DNA from: Marinilabiliaceae bacterium
Lineage (GTDB): Bacteria; Bacteroidota; Bacteroidia; Bacteroidales; Marinilabiliaceae
Reading direction: 5' to 3'
DNA: 64,000 nt
Assembly: GCA_016933045.1 (NCBI GenBank)
Contig: JAFGBR010000065.1
Coordinates: 1 to 64,000, forward strand
Below the pieces are notes generated by a model. That model did no database searches and had not been told where the DNA came from. It saw nothing but the letters and a program-made list of their open reading frames with translations. Made by a program: the position numbers and the translations under genes. Below, one piece after another: positions 8,577-19,000 of this stretch; the stretch's first letter is position 1, and each line of letters opens with the position of its first letter.

Positions 8577-10676
8577 TTAATCCGGAATTGTAAACCTTGT
8601 TTTTAAATAAAATCTCATTCCTTCAGGCTCAATAATTCCAGGTTGATTTTTTGCATGTTCGCCATAAGCTGGTAATCCATTTTTGTTATCTAATACATTT
8701 AGAGCAGCTAATGATATTTCAAGTCTGTTCCAAAATTTTTTCGAGGTCATGGTTATATCCATAAAGTCGGTTGATGCTTTTTTCTCTTCCATTGAAGAAT
8801 TTACATACGGTATTCCATATATTGCACGCCAAGCAACATTAAATTTGAAGATATTATTTACGTTGTATTCAGCTCCAATAAATGAATTAAACTGTGGTAC
8901 AAATAAGGGTTGATCATCTGAATTATGAGCTTCAGCAACAGTAGTAGTTGTTCCATTAGAATTATTAATTATGGTTTTTTTAACCTTTGGAGCTAATGCT
9001 GATCCATTCCAATAAACAAAAAGATTTCTAACAGGAATAGAGCTGAAAGCCCATTCAATACCTGAAACATTTAATCCTCCGGTATTAATAAAATCGTTAA
9101 ACGAATTTGGGTCTCGGGTTATCTGATTAGTTAACATCTGATTGTAAAGTGTTATACTATAATCAAATTTACCTCCAAATTTTCCAACAAAAGCTAGTTC
9201 GTGAGCATCGAGATCCTCTGCATTGGGCGATGTTAGCGACCTTTCATTAACCTGTGGACGTCGGGGGGCTTTATTGTAAAAGTACTTAACAACATGATTG
9301 TTGGTAATATTATAAACGGCACCTGCCCTAAAAAAAACAATGTTATCAGAAAACGTTCCATCATCCTGATGATCAATTCTTGCACCTCCTATTAGTTTAA
9401 CATCATCCATTAATTTATAACTTGCCTGGAAAAATGCATTATTATATGATATGTCAGAACCTTTGTAACTATTACTAAACCAATCAACACCTCTTTCAAC
9501 TGCAAAGGTATGATTGTTGGTGTACATATTTATGCGTTGTTGTCCATATATATCACTTCCCAATGAAATATTCAGGTTATCATTCATTAATTTTATATTA
9601 GCATTAAATCCAATGTCTCTCTTATGATCTCCTAAGGAAGCAACCGGTTCGAAATACCAAATACGGTTATAATAATTATGATAAAGCGAAACGCTCACAT
9701 TATCATTTTTTATTGGTAAAGCATATTCCATTCTATAACAGATAACATTTAATTGATCATGAGGAGCATCTCCGGTTACTGAGTCAATATCATTCCAGAA
9801 ATCAGCATAACTGGTCTCTTCCCACTCATTGGTGTTGGCATTTTTTGAATAAGCATCAGCAAACCATAGCTGGGGTGAATAGTGATCGTTATGTTCAACG
9901 AATAGGATTGATTTAAAATTTTTGTAATGTACTTTTCCTACAAATGAATATGATGGTCTTACCCCGTTTGTTTTCCAGTCATTACCAGGTTGGCCAAATG
10001 CATTCTTTTGTATTTCGTAATCTTGTCCTTTTTGATTGAATCCGAAAAACATGGAACCATTATTGTCTTTAAATTTACTTCCATAAAGTGCACTAACCGA
10101 ATATTGATTATGATTTCCATACTGAGCAACTAATTCTGCTCCATTTAAGTCGCTCCTTAAATTAGCATTTACCAATCCTGCATTAGCACTGCTTCCCCAT
10201 GCTAATCCAGCAGGCCCCCGTACTGCCTCAATGTTGCCGAAAAATTCACTGGGAAATGAGTGATGCCCAAAGTCTACAACAGGCATTAATTCAATACTGT
10301 AACCATAACGCCAAATCGATTGCCAACCGCGTGCCATTACGCCATATTGACCATAGTAATCAGTGTTGTAAAATGTGTATCCAGGTACACGGCCTAAAGT
10401 TTCGTATAAATAACGAACTCCCCATCGGTTTATCTCATCTTTTGATATTTGATAAACCGACATGGGTGTTTCTGCAAGTTTTTCTTCTTGTTTTGAAACA
10501 GAATAAATGGGTTGATTCATTAGTTCTTCAAGTTCTTCAAGCGATAAAAACTGCATATCTTGTTTATCTGTATTGTTTTCTTTTTTCGTCTCGTTTTCTT
10601 GAGAGAACATTAAATATGGAATTGAAAAAATTGCCACTACTAAGCAAAATGTAAATTTTGTGATTTGTTGTCTCAT
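8577..10676 (-). CDS. TonB-dependent receptor in the pectin locus
   Basis: 699 residues with a signal peptide (to about residue 25) and a short acidic N-terminal extension (LSLEELEELMNQPIYSVSKQ), but no carboxypeptidase-like domain. A plug domain follows (KDEINRWGVRYLYETLGRVPGY through IEAVRGPAGLAWGSSANAG), then a barrel of about 500 residues ending in FTIPD. It is not a SusC-type receptor and no SusD gene is adjacent. The substrate cannot be told from sequence. Its place between uxaB (downstream, same strand) and the divergent arabinanase pseudogene makes a pectin-derived sugar or oligosaccharide plausible, but a micronutrient ligand is equally possible. It shares its N-terminal extension style with the receptor at 36880. 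Confidence 0.8.
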   Translation of the reverse strand: MRQQITKFTFCLVVAIFSIPYLMFSQENETKKENNTDKQDMQFLSLEELEELMNQPIYSVSKQEEKLAETPMSVYQISKDEINRWGVRYLYETLGRVPGYTFYNTDYYGQYGVMARGWQSIWRYGYSIELMPVVDFGHHSFPSEFFGNIEAVRGPAGLAWGSSANAGLVNANLRSDLNGAELVAQYGNHNQYSVSALYGSKFKDNNGSMFFGFNQKGQDYEIQKNAFGQPGNDWKTNGVRPSYSFVGKVHYKNFKSILFVEHNDHYSPQLWFADAYSKNANTNEWEETSYADFWNDIDSVTGDAPHDQLNVICYRMEYALPIKNDNVSVSLYHNYYNRIWYFEPVASLGDHKRDIGFNANIKLMNDNLNISLGSDIYGQQRINMYTNNHTFAVERGVDWFSNSYKGSDISYNNAFFQASYKLMDDVKLIGGARIDHQDDGTFSDNIVFFRAGAVYNITNNHVVKYFYNKAPRRPQVNERSLTSPNAEDLDAHELAFVGKFGGKFDYSITLYNQMLTNQITRDPNSFNDFINTGGLNVSGIEWAFSSIPVRNLFVYWNGSALAPKVKKTIINNSNGTTTTVAEAHNSDDQPLFVPQFNSFIGAEYNVNNIFKFNVAWRAIYGIPYVNSSMEEKKASTDFMDITMTSKKFWNRLEISLAALNVLDNKNGLPAYGEHAKNQPGIIEPEGMRFYLKTRFTIPD

Positions 10677-11027
10677 TTTTTTTATTTTTTTTTAAATGAA
10701 TACACTAAAATAATAATTTCATTAAACAAAAATTAACAACTAGCTTTGAAAATATTGAAAAAGTCGCCACGTAAAGCAACATAACTCTCATTATTAATGA
10801 TTTACAAGTGTTAATAATGTTTAATTTTACTTATTTATCCTCCTTGAAAAATTATTTGTCCTCTTACAATATTTTGTTTTATTCTAATTTTATCCATTAG
10901 AAAAGTAAAAAATACTTTTTAAGTACTTTTGTTAATAATCTAAAAATGAGCATGATTCGTTATTTATTTACGCGGGTTAAAATTTATCATGCAGGTTTAA
11001 TCCGGCCTTTCCTAAAATTGTATACTA
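10677..11027. other. divergent intergenic region between TonB receptor and arabinanase
   Basis: 351 bases, very AT-rich. It contains an inverted repeat (cattattaa at 10789-10797 and ttaataatg at 10811-10819, 13 bases apart) that could be an operator, and a TACTTTTG -7-like element at 10924-10931. No gene is seen. Confidence 0.5.
10924..10931 (+). promoter_or_regulatory. possible -7 element upstream of the GH43 gene
   Basis: TACTTTTG matches TAnnTTTG about 97 bases before the ATG at 11028. No -33 TTG sits at the expected spacing. Confidence 0.3.
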
Positions 11028-13103
11028 ATGAAGAAAAATTTGATTTTTAAGGTATTGATACTTGTTATGGTATCATTTTTTAGTATTACGCAGTTGTATG
11101 CTGAATTGGGAATTCATGACCCTTCGAATATCATATACAACAATGGACGTTATTACATTTTTGGAACTGGTAATGGTATTTATATGGTATCATCTGGTTC
11201 TTCATCATTTAGTTCATGGACGGTTGAGAGATCGCCTTTTGCAAATGGCAATCCTTCGTGGATAAGTAATTATGTTAGTAATTTTGGTGGTTCGTACTGG
11301 GCTCCTGAAATTATTTATATGAATGGAAAATATTATTTGTATTATTCTGTATCGATGGGAGACAGACCTTGTGCTATAGGCCTTGTAACAACTCCATCGT
11401 TAAGTAATCCGGTGTGGAGTGATCAGGGAATGGTCGTATATTCTAATAACAGTAGTGTTTACGGTGCTATTGATCCTGATGTATTTTGGGATCAAAATGG
11501 AAAACTTTGATTGGCTTATGGATCGCACTTGAAGGGAATTGTATTAGCTCAGCTTAATACTTTAACTGGTAAACCGCTTAATTCAACACGATATAATATT
11601 GTTACATCTAATGAAGCTGAAGCTGCTCATCTTGAGTATAATAACGGGTATTATTATATATTTTATAATCAGCGTATTTGTTGTGCCGGATTGGAAAGTA
11701 GCTATACAATTTATATGGGTCGATCTAATAATATAACAGGGCCATATTACGATATGAATGGAGTAAGTTTAAATCAGGGTGGGGGAAGTGTTTTTCTTGG
11801 CACAAATGGTCGATATGTTGGACCTGGTCATTTTGGCTTTGGCGAGGGTAAATTAACTTATCATTTTTATGATGGAAATGATTATGGTGTACCTAAGTTA
11901 AAAGTATCTTCTTTAACTTGGTCAAACGGATGGCCTTATGCAGCAATCCAAAATAGTGAAGGAGGTATTGTTTTGCCGGGAACCTATAAAATAATTAATA
12001 AAAATAGTAATAAAATACTTGATGCAGCAAACTGTAGCTTTACTGATGGTACTAATGTTCAACAGTGGAACGATTTAAATAATGTTTGTCAAAGCTGGAC
12101 TATTAAACCTGCTTACGATGGATTTTATTTTATTGAAAATCGAAATAGCGGTGATGTTTTAGATGCTGAAAGCTGTAGTTTTGAGAGTGGTACTAATGTG
12201 GATTTATGGCCTAATTTAGGTAATTGGTGTCAGCAATGGTCGTTTGTTGATAAAGGCAATGGAGCTTATCGTATTGTTAATCGTTCGAACGGAAAAGATA
12301 TGGAAGTTGTAAATGCCTCAACAGGTGATGGTGCAAATGTTCAGCTTTGGGCTATGAATAATCATAATTGTCAGCAATGGTTATTGAGTGAAGTTGGTGA
12401 TTATATTACAGATGGAACTTATACTCTAACTAATCGAAATAGCGGTAAGGTTTTAGATGTAACTAACTGTTCATCATCTGATGGAGCTAATATTCAGCAA
12501 TGGGCAAATTTAAACAATGCATGCCAGCAATGGAAAATTACTCGCAAAAGTAATGGTTATTATAAATTACAAAATGTTAATAGCTCAAAAATGCTTGATG
12601 TTGTAAATTGCGGAACAGATGAGGCTACCAATGTTGACCAGTGGACTGATTTTGATAATATATGCCAGGAGTGGTATTTTGTTTATGTTGGTGATGGGTA
12701 TTATAGAATAGTAAATAATAATAACCTGAAAAATCTTGAGGTTGCTTATGCTTCTGTTGATAACGGAGCTAATGTGCAAATGTATTCTAATAATGGAAAT
12801 ACTTGTCAACAATGGGCGTTAACCAGATTAAAAAGTGGAGAAATAAACGAGAAAAAAGATGGTCAACTTGATGAAACAAGCGATATTTTAATATATCCAA
12901 ATCCGGCTAATGATATCTTATATATCTCATCTATTATCGATAATACACCTTATGTAATATTGAAAATTGACGGTGTTGAAATAATGAATGGTATTATAAC
13001 AAATAATAACATTAATATTGATTATCTTGAATCGGGAGTTTATATTATTAGTATAATAAAAACAAACGGATACCGAATTATTCGTCAGTTTATAAAAAAA
13101 TAG
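11028..13103 (+). pseudogene. GH43 arabinanase with two ricin-type lectin domains, interrupted by an in-frame TGA
   Basis: One continuous frame of 691 codons broken only by TGA at 11508-11510 (codon 161). Before it are a signal peptide, the GH43 nucleophile-region motif HDPSN (Asp31) and SYWAPEI and AIDPDVF (Asp149). After it the frame resumes as LAYGSHLKG and reaches the catalytic-acid motif EAAHLEYNNGYYYIFYN (Glu198 if read through). Family members have tryptophan at this place (KLW-x-x-YGS), so a TGG to TGA change is the simple explanation. Downstream are two beta-trefoil lectin domains and a T9SS sorting domain (DILIYPNPANDILYIS to IRQFIKK). An intact version would be a cell-surface endo-1,5-alpha-L-arabinanase for pectin side chains. 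TGA is a normal stop in many neighbours, so genome-wide recoding is unlikely. Sequencing error or a very recent mutation fits the otherwise intact frame. Confidence 0.85.
11985..12830 (+). other. six ricin-type QxW repeats (two CBM13-like beta-trefoil domains)
   Basis: Within the GH43 frame, six repeats of about 45 residues carry the pattern N-x-x-S-x-K-x-[LM]-[DE]-[AV] ... Q-[QSE]-W. They are grouped as two sets of three, the second starting near 12400 at TYTLTNRNSGKVLDV. Such lectin domains bind galactose- or arabinose-containing glycans, which fits an arabinan-acting enzyme. Confidence 0.75.
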
Positions 13104-13134
13104 GTGGTTAAAATAATTTATTAATACAAATCAG

Positions 13135-13170
13135 ATGCCTGATAGAAGAATAGTTATCAGGCATTTGTTT
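13135..13170 (+). terminator. terminator after the GH43 gene
   Basis: A perfect 10-bp stem, atgcctgata (13135-13144) and tatcaggcat (13155-13164), is followed by ttgttttt. Confidence 0.8.
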
Positions 13171-13209
13171 TTCTAATGGTATGAAAAATTTTATTTATAG
13201 AATTTATCA

Positions 13210-14076
13210 TCATTTCTCACCTTTTATTTTTAATTGATAAGTTGTAGGTGTTATTTTTACTTTTCGTTTAAAAACACGGTTAAAGTTCGAAATATTATTA
13301 AAACCACATTCGAAAGCAATTTCCGAAGTAGTCATGCTGTTATCTGTTAATAATTTACATGCGTAACCAATGCGCATGTCATGTATATACTCAATAATGG
13401 TTTTACCAGTTTTTGTTTTGAAATATCTGCAAAAAGCCGATTTGTTCATGCCAATAAGTTTACCAAAGTAATCAAGACTATGGGTTTCGGTAAAATTATT
13501 ATTTATGAAACTGAGTATTTTTTCTAAACGACTGTCAATTCCTTTGGGAAGCGAATGGCGGGTGTCTGGGCTTCCCAGAAAACGGTAATGTCGACTATGA
13601 GCAATTATATTAAGTGTTTCTATTAATTTTACATATCGATTAATGCCGTCAAGTTTTAAAATATCGAACAGCATACTTCCTATCTTCGCTCTGGTGGATC
13701 CTAATAATTGAATTCCTCTCTCCGAACGATCTATTAGTTTAATAATATTTTTAAATTCGGGTAGGTTACTGTTCTTAAAAATATCTCCCGAAAACTGAAT
13801 TACAATTGCATTTACTTCCAATGTAGGATCTCCCTTGTAAAAATCATTATGGTTTTTCCAATAATGTGGGAGATTACTTCCTAATAATACCAAATCTCCA
13901 TCGGAAAATAATTCTACACTATCGCCAACATACCTGTTTCCATAACTTTTAATAACATATACAATTTCTATCTCTTTATGGTAATGCCAAGGAAAGGTGA
14001 AATGTGGGAATTGATCCCATTTTGCCATAACTGAATTGTGGTCCTTTGTAATTAATTGTTCGTGCATTATTTGCAT
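13210..14076 (-). CDS. AraC-family transcriptional regulator with cupin-like sensor domain
   Basis: 288 residues. The N-terminal part (about 20-110) has the cupin-like pattern FPWHYHKEIEIVYVIKS ... GDLVLLGSNLPHYW typical of sugar-sensing AraC regulators. The C-terminal 100 residues hold two helix-turn-helix units (LDYFGKLIGMNKSAFCRYFK and TTSEIAFECGFNNISNFNRV). It converges on the arabinanase gene at the end of the pectin region, so control of pectin or arabinan genes is a reasonable inference. No binding site was identified with confidence. An alternative start at Met4 (MHEQLITKD) is possible. Confidence 0.85.
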   Translation of the reverse strand: MQIMHEQLITKDHNSVMAKWDQFPHFTFPWHYHKEIEIVYVIKSYGNRYVGDSVELFSDGDLVLLGSNLPHYWKNHNDFYKGDPTLEVNAIVIQFSGDIFKNSNLPEFKNIIKLIDRSERGIQLLGSTRAKIGSMLFDILKLDGINRYVKLIETLNIIAHSRHYRFLGSPDTRHSLPKGIDSRLEKILSFINNNFTETHSLDYFGKLIGMNKSAFCRYFKTKTGKTIIEYIHDMRIGYACKLLTDNSMTTSEIAFECGFNNISNFNRVFKRKVKITPTTYQLKIKGEK

Positions 14077-14273
14077 AGGAAGATATTTATCACGGTATTA
14101 TGTTATAATTATTAAACTCATATTTATCTGGTTATTTGCATTAGTTTTTTGATCTAATTTAAAATATTTCCTTAAAAAATTTTGCGTATTATGGAAGAAT
14201 CCCAAAAATCCATCATCAATTTCAAAAAAAATGTTAAAGTCGAAATAAAATAATCATCGAAAAGAAAAAACTA

Positions 14274-14304
14274 TTAGTTTTGAAAACTAAAAAACTGTTT
14301 TAGT
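14274..14304. promoter_or_regulatory. putative TetR operator upstream of the tetR gene
   Basis: Two overlapping palindromes lie here: ttagtttt-g-aaaactaa (14274-14290) and ACTAAAA-N5-TTTTAGT (14286-14304), the latter 16 bases before the tetR ATG. The 19-bp element has the same half-site, spacing and orientation as the one at 14925-14943. This is the arrangement expected of autoregulated TetR repressors. Confidence 0.6.
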
Positions 14305-14320
14305 CGATAAATTGATAGTT

Positions 14321-14905
14321 ATGACAGATAAGGATGAAATTGTAAAAGATGAGATTATAAGCCGTGCACAAGAGTTGTTTCAGCAATATGGAATGAAGAA
14401 AACAACAATGGACGAAATTGCAGCAGCCTCGGGAAAGGCCAAAAGCACTCTTTATCACTATTTTAAAAGTAAAGATGAGGTGTTTGATGAGGTTATTACA
14501 AAAGAGATGCGCAACCTCCGGAAAATTATTAAAGATAAGGTTGATGATCATAAATCAATGGTTGACAAACTTAGTACTTATGCAAGGGAATACTACTCCG
14601 AAGTGATTAATAAAGTTAATGTGTACCGCATTCTTAAAAAAGAAACCCAGGCCGAACGAAAACATGCAATTTTGTTTAACCGGATGATGGATTTCGAAAA
14701 GGCTTACATTATAAGGATTTTGGAAGATGGTTTGGATTCGGGCGAATACACCCGTATTGAACGAAACGATATTGAAACAGCTGCTGAAATGTTTCTTGCC
14801 GCTTTTTATGGCTTAATGCTTTATTCTATTGAAAAGGAGGGATTTATTGATCAGTTTAAAATACAAAATATGATTTCCATGCTTATTCCAAAGGTGTTTA
14901 GTTAA
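14321..14905 (+). CDS. TetR-family repressor of the adjacent efflux operon
   Basis: 194 residues from ATG 14321 (MTDKDEIVKDEIISRAQELF). A TTG three codons upstream is less likely. The N-terminal 50 residues form the TetR DNA-binding domain, with helix-turn-helix TTMDEIAAASGKAKSTLYHYFKSKDEVF. The rest is the helical ligand and dimer domain, with no recognisable ligand signature. It is followed at 14961 by adaptor, RND pump and channel genes on the same strand, so it most likely represses them and itself through the 19-bp palindromes on either side of the gene. The inducing compound is unknown. Confidence 0.88.
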   Translation: MTDKDEIVKDEIISRAQELFQQYGMKKTTMDEIAAASGKAKSTLYHYFKSKDEVFDEVITKEMRNLRKIIKDKVDDHKSMVDKLSTYAREYYSEVINKVNVYRILKKETQAERKHAILFNRMMDFEKAYIIRILEDGLDSGEYTRIERNDIETAAEMFLAAFYGLMLYSIEKEGFIDQFKIQNMISMLIPKVFS

Positions 14906-14924
14906 TTTTTTTGAAATAAAACCG

Positions 14925-14943
14925 ACTAAAATACCAATTTAGT
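14925..14943. promoter_or_regulatory. putative TetR operator upstream of the efflux operon
   Basis: ACTAAAA-N5-ATTTAGT, ending 17 bases before the ATG of the adaptor gene. It differs by one base in the half-sites from the palindrome upstream of tetR (14286-14304) and has the same 5-base spacer. Confidence 0.6.
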
Positions 14944-14960
14944 ATTTATATACAAATAAT

Positions 14961-16010
14961 ATGAAACAAATGAAAACAATAACCTTTTTAGTTTTATGCT
15001 CAGTTATATTGATGAGTTGTCAAAAAAGCAATATCTCATCAAATGAGTTATCAAATGCAAACAATGAAATTTGCGTTAAAGTAACAAAGGTTTCAGCTAA
15101 TAAAACCGGTATTGAGCTTAAATACAGTGGCTTGATTCATCCAGAAAAAGATGTTCCAATTAGTTTTCAGCTGCCTGCAACCATCGAAAAAGTAATGGTT
15201 GAAGAGGGCGACTTGGTTAAAAAAGGTACTCATCTCGCACAATTGGATAAAACCACTTTCGAAAGTGCTTACAAAGCAGCTTTGGCAATTCAGGAGCAGG
15301 CTAAAGATGCATACTACAGGTTGAAAAAGGTTTACGATAATGGTAGTTTACCCGAAATTAAATGGGAAGAGGTAAAATCGAAATTGGAACAGGCTAACTC
15401 GGCTGCCCAAATTGCCCGGCAAAACCTCGACAATTGTACGTTAATCGCTCCATTCAATGGGATTATCGGCTTACGAAATATAGAAGAAGGTGCCAATGCA
15501 ATACCGGGATTAACAGCATTTCAGCTTATAGATATTCAAATGGTTAATGCCAAAATTGCAATCCCCGAAAACGAAATAAATAAAATTGAAAAAGGACAAA
15601 CAGCATGGGTGTATGTTCCTGCACTGAATGCAAAAGGCATTAATGGAACTGTAGACAAAGTGAGTATCCTGGCCAATAAAATTTCAAAAACATACGATGT
15701 TAACATTATTATCGATAATAAAAACTGCGAAATTAAACCGGGGATGGTTTGCAATGTATCACTATCATTACCTTCTGACAAAACTCCCATCATGCTGCCA
15801 TTGCAATCGGTGATGCAGGATGAGTCGGGTATAAACTATGTGTATGTTATTGACCCTTCGTCGAAAAAGGCAATAAGAAAAACCATTACTACCAGTGGCA
15901 TTATAAACAATCGCATTGGTATAGCCTCTGGTGTTGAAAATGACGATTTAATTGTAATTGATGGTCAGCATAAATTGAATAACAACACGTCGGTACGTAT
16001 TATCAATTAA
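14961..16010 (+). CDS. RND efflux periplasmic adaptor lipoprotein (membrane fusion protein)
   Basis: 349 residues with a lipoprotein signal (VLCSVILMSCQKS, lipid-modified Cys about residue 20). The biotinyl-lipoyl-like half-motif PATIEKVMVEEGDLVKKGTH is near residues 72-92. A helical hairpin follows (about 100-155), then the second half-motif CTLIAPFNGIIGLRNIEEG and a beta-barrel part (IPENEINKIEKGQTAWVYV). Such adaptors bridge the inner-membrane RND pump and the TolC channel. It is the first gene of the operon, 40 bases before the pump gene, and lies behind a TetR operator. Met4 (MKTITF) is an alternative start. Confidence 0.9.
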   Translation: MKQMKTITFLVLCSVILMSCQKSNISSNELSNANNEICVKVTKVSANKTGIELKYSGLIHPEKDVPISFQLPATIEKVMVEEGDLVKKGTHLAQLDKTTFESAYKAALAIQEQAKDAYYRLKKVYDNGSLPEIKWEEVKSKLEQANSAAQIARQNLDNCTLIAPFNGIIGLRNIEEGANAIPGLTAFQLIDIQMVNAKIAIPENEINKIEKGQTAWVYVPALNAKGINGTVDKVSILANKISKTYDVNIIIDNKNCEIKPGMVCNVSLSLPSDKTPIMLPLQSVMQDESGINYVYVIDPSSKKAIRKTITTSGIINNRIGIASGVENDDLIVIDGQHKLNNNTSVRIIN

Positions 16011-16050
16011 TCCTCACTAACATATTGTTGCATTCTGAAAAACAAACAAA

Positions 16051-19000
16051 ATGAACAGAAAGATAAATTTAATTGAGGGGGCAATGAAATACCGCCAGAT
16101 TGTGCTTACAATTGTTGTTGCCATGATGCTGTTAGGTGTTTATGCTCTAAAAAAAATGCCTCGTCGAGAATACCCCGAATTTACCATACGACAAGGGGTT
16201 ATTATTGGAGTGTACCCCGGAGCCGGTTCGGAAGAGGTTGAGGAACAACTGACAAAAGTTGTAGAAAACTACATTTTTGGCTACGAAGAGGTCAATAAGG
16301 AAAAGACACATTCGCTGTCGAAAGAGGGGCAGATGTTGGTTTTTGTAGAGCTTAACGATAATGTTAAAAATGCCAATGAATTTTGGTCGAAACTGCGTCA
16401 TGGATTGAACGAACTGAAAATGCAACTTCCATCAGGTGTTTTGGCACTAATTGGCAGTAACGATTTTGGTGACACGTCGGCATTGCTCATAACTATGTCA
16501 TCGGGCGAAAAATCGTATCGTGAACTTGAAGAAGTGATGAAAAAGCTCGAAAACGACATCCGGCATATATCTACCGTATCGAAAATTAAACGTTACGGCT
16601 CTCAAAAAGAAAAGGTGTTTATTTACATACAGCCCGATAAGCTTAAGGAATATAAAATTGATCCGGTCACAATTTTTGCCTCGTTTAAACTTCAGGAATC
16701 GATTAATTATGCTGGTTTTATCGATAACGGAGAATTGGAATTGCCGGTTCAGTTGCCGCCACGTTTCGAGTCGGAAGAAGATCTTCTAAACCAGATTATT
16801 TATTCCGACCCCAATGGTAATATTGTAAAGGTAAAAGATGTTGCCCGTGTTGAACGTAAATACGATAATCCATCGAGCTTTATCCGAAACAATAAAAATA
16901 ATGCACTTCTCTTGTCGCTTGAGATGCAAAAAGGCCACAATATTGTTGAGTTTGGTAATGATGTTCAGGAGGTTATCGCCAGGTTTACAAATAAAATAAG
17001 TGATGATGTTAAAATTAATGTTATCTCGAACCTGCCCGATGTGGTGGATCACTCTATTTCGCATTTCATGACTGAGTTTATTATTGCCATTATTGCAGTA
17101 ATCATTGTAACCATGATTTTACTGCCATTTCGAGTGGCTGCTGTTGCCGGTGTAACCATCCCCATATCCATACTAATTACCCTGGGTATTATGCAGATGG
17201 TTGGTATTCAGTTACATATCGTGTCGTTGGCTGGTCTGATTGTGGTTCTTGGGATGGTAGTTGACAATGCCATCGTGGTCATCGATAACCATGTTGAAAA
17301 ACTCGATGCCGGAGATACTCCCTGGCACGCGGCATGGAAAGCTGCAACCGAACTTGTGATACCTGTTTTCTCAGCTACTCTGGCAATTGTTGCTGCTTTT
17401 TTACCCATGATGCTTTTTTTAAACGGCATGGCCGGCGATTTCGTAGGTACTTTCCCAATTACCATCGCCATTGCACTTGGTATTTCAATGCTGGTGGCCA
17501 TTTTTCTGGTGCCATTTATTAGTTACATTTTCATTAAAAGAGGATTGCACAATCCAAATAAGGAAGAAAAAAAGAATTTTTTAGACCGACTACAAAGCTG
17601 GTACGATTCAACATTAGAGTGGACTTTCAGGAATGCAAGAAAGTCCATCATCATAGGTGTTGGGGCTGTGTTAGCGGGTATTTTACTTATTACCACCGTT
17701 GAGAAAAAGATGTTCCCGGCAATGGAACGAAGCCAGTTTCCGGTCGAAGTGTACCTGCCCGAAGGATCTTCATTAGATAAAACAGAATTGGTGATCGACA
17801 GTCTTGAGCAAATATTACTCAATGATGAACGGGTGACCAATGTGGCCAGTTTTATCGGAACCGGATCGCCCCGTTTCAACGATTTGTACGCACCCCATGT
17901 ACCCGCAAAAAATTACGGACAACTCATGGTAAATACCATCTCAAATGAAGCAACTGTTGAGATCCTTGACGAATACTCACGGAAATATAATAATGCTTTT
18001 CCCGAAGCCGACATAAAATGGAAACAGTTGGCTTTGGAAAGTTTCGATGCACCTATCGAAATACGAATTTCGGGCGATGACATTCGGCAATTGAAAGAGG
18101 TTGCAAAAGAGGTTGAATCTAAACTGAAAGAAAATCCTGATATCAGTTGGATACGCAACAACTGGGGCGAAATGCGTCAGGTTATTGATGTGCAACTTAA
18201 CGAAAATAATGCTAATCAATTGGGTTATTCAAAAACTATGATTGCTTCATCGCTTATGACATCATTAAACGGTTTGCCGCTTACCACCCTTTGGGATAAT
18301 GATTATGCAACCGATGTGATACTTGCTAAAGAACCATCGCATACCGACAATATTGACGATTTAGAGAATCATTATATATCTTCGCTTTTAACAGCCGCTT
18401 CACTTCCTTTGCGATCCATTGCCACATTACAGCCAGCATGGGAAGAGGGTATTATTGTACATCGAAATGGAATACGCACAATCACTGTTCAGGCCGATAT
18501 TGAAAGAGGTTTGATTGCCTCCAATGTGTTTAATGAAATAAAGCCTTTAGTGGACGAGATGAACCTGCCAGATGGCATTGCCATTGGTTATGGTGGCGAT
18601 GATGAAGGAACCCGCGAAAATATGACACCACTGTTCTATTCACTGGCAGTAAGTGTGGTGTTGATTTTTTTTATATTAATGGTTCAGTTTAAAACCACCC
18701 GTCGGGCATTGCTTATTATGTCAACCATGCTCATGAGTATTTTAGGAGCTGCTATTGGGTTGAAAATTACTGGTTATCCGTTCGGGATGACATCGTTTAT
18801 TGGAATTATTGGATTGGTTGGTATTGTAGTACGTAACGGAATCATTCTTGTTGATTATGCCATGCATCTGGTTACTCATGAGGGTTACTCATTTAAGGAT
18901 GCGGCAATGGCAGCAGGGAAACGACGTATGCGCCCTATCTTTTTAACCTCAATGGCAGCAGCTATGGGTGTTGTACCAATGATTATCAGTCAATCGCCTT

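Noticed and set aside
10199-10654. 151-codon plus-strand frame inside the pectin-locus TonB receptor
   Set aside because: It is antisense to the plug domain and signal peptide of a clear receptor and has no recognisable motif.
11508-11510. Genome-wide reassignment of TGA to Trp as an explanation of the GH43 interruption
   Set aside because: Several neighbouring genes end with TGA exactly where the family ends, for example at 433, 3829 and 4392, so TGA works as a stop.
17523-17879. 118-codon minus-strand frame inside the RND pump gene
   Set aside because: Antisense shadow of a well-supported pump; no motifs of its own.
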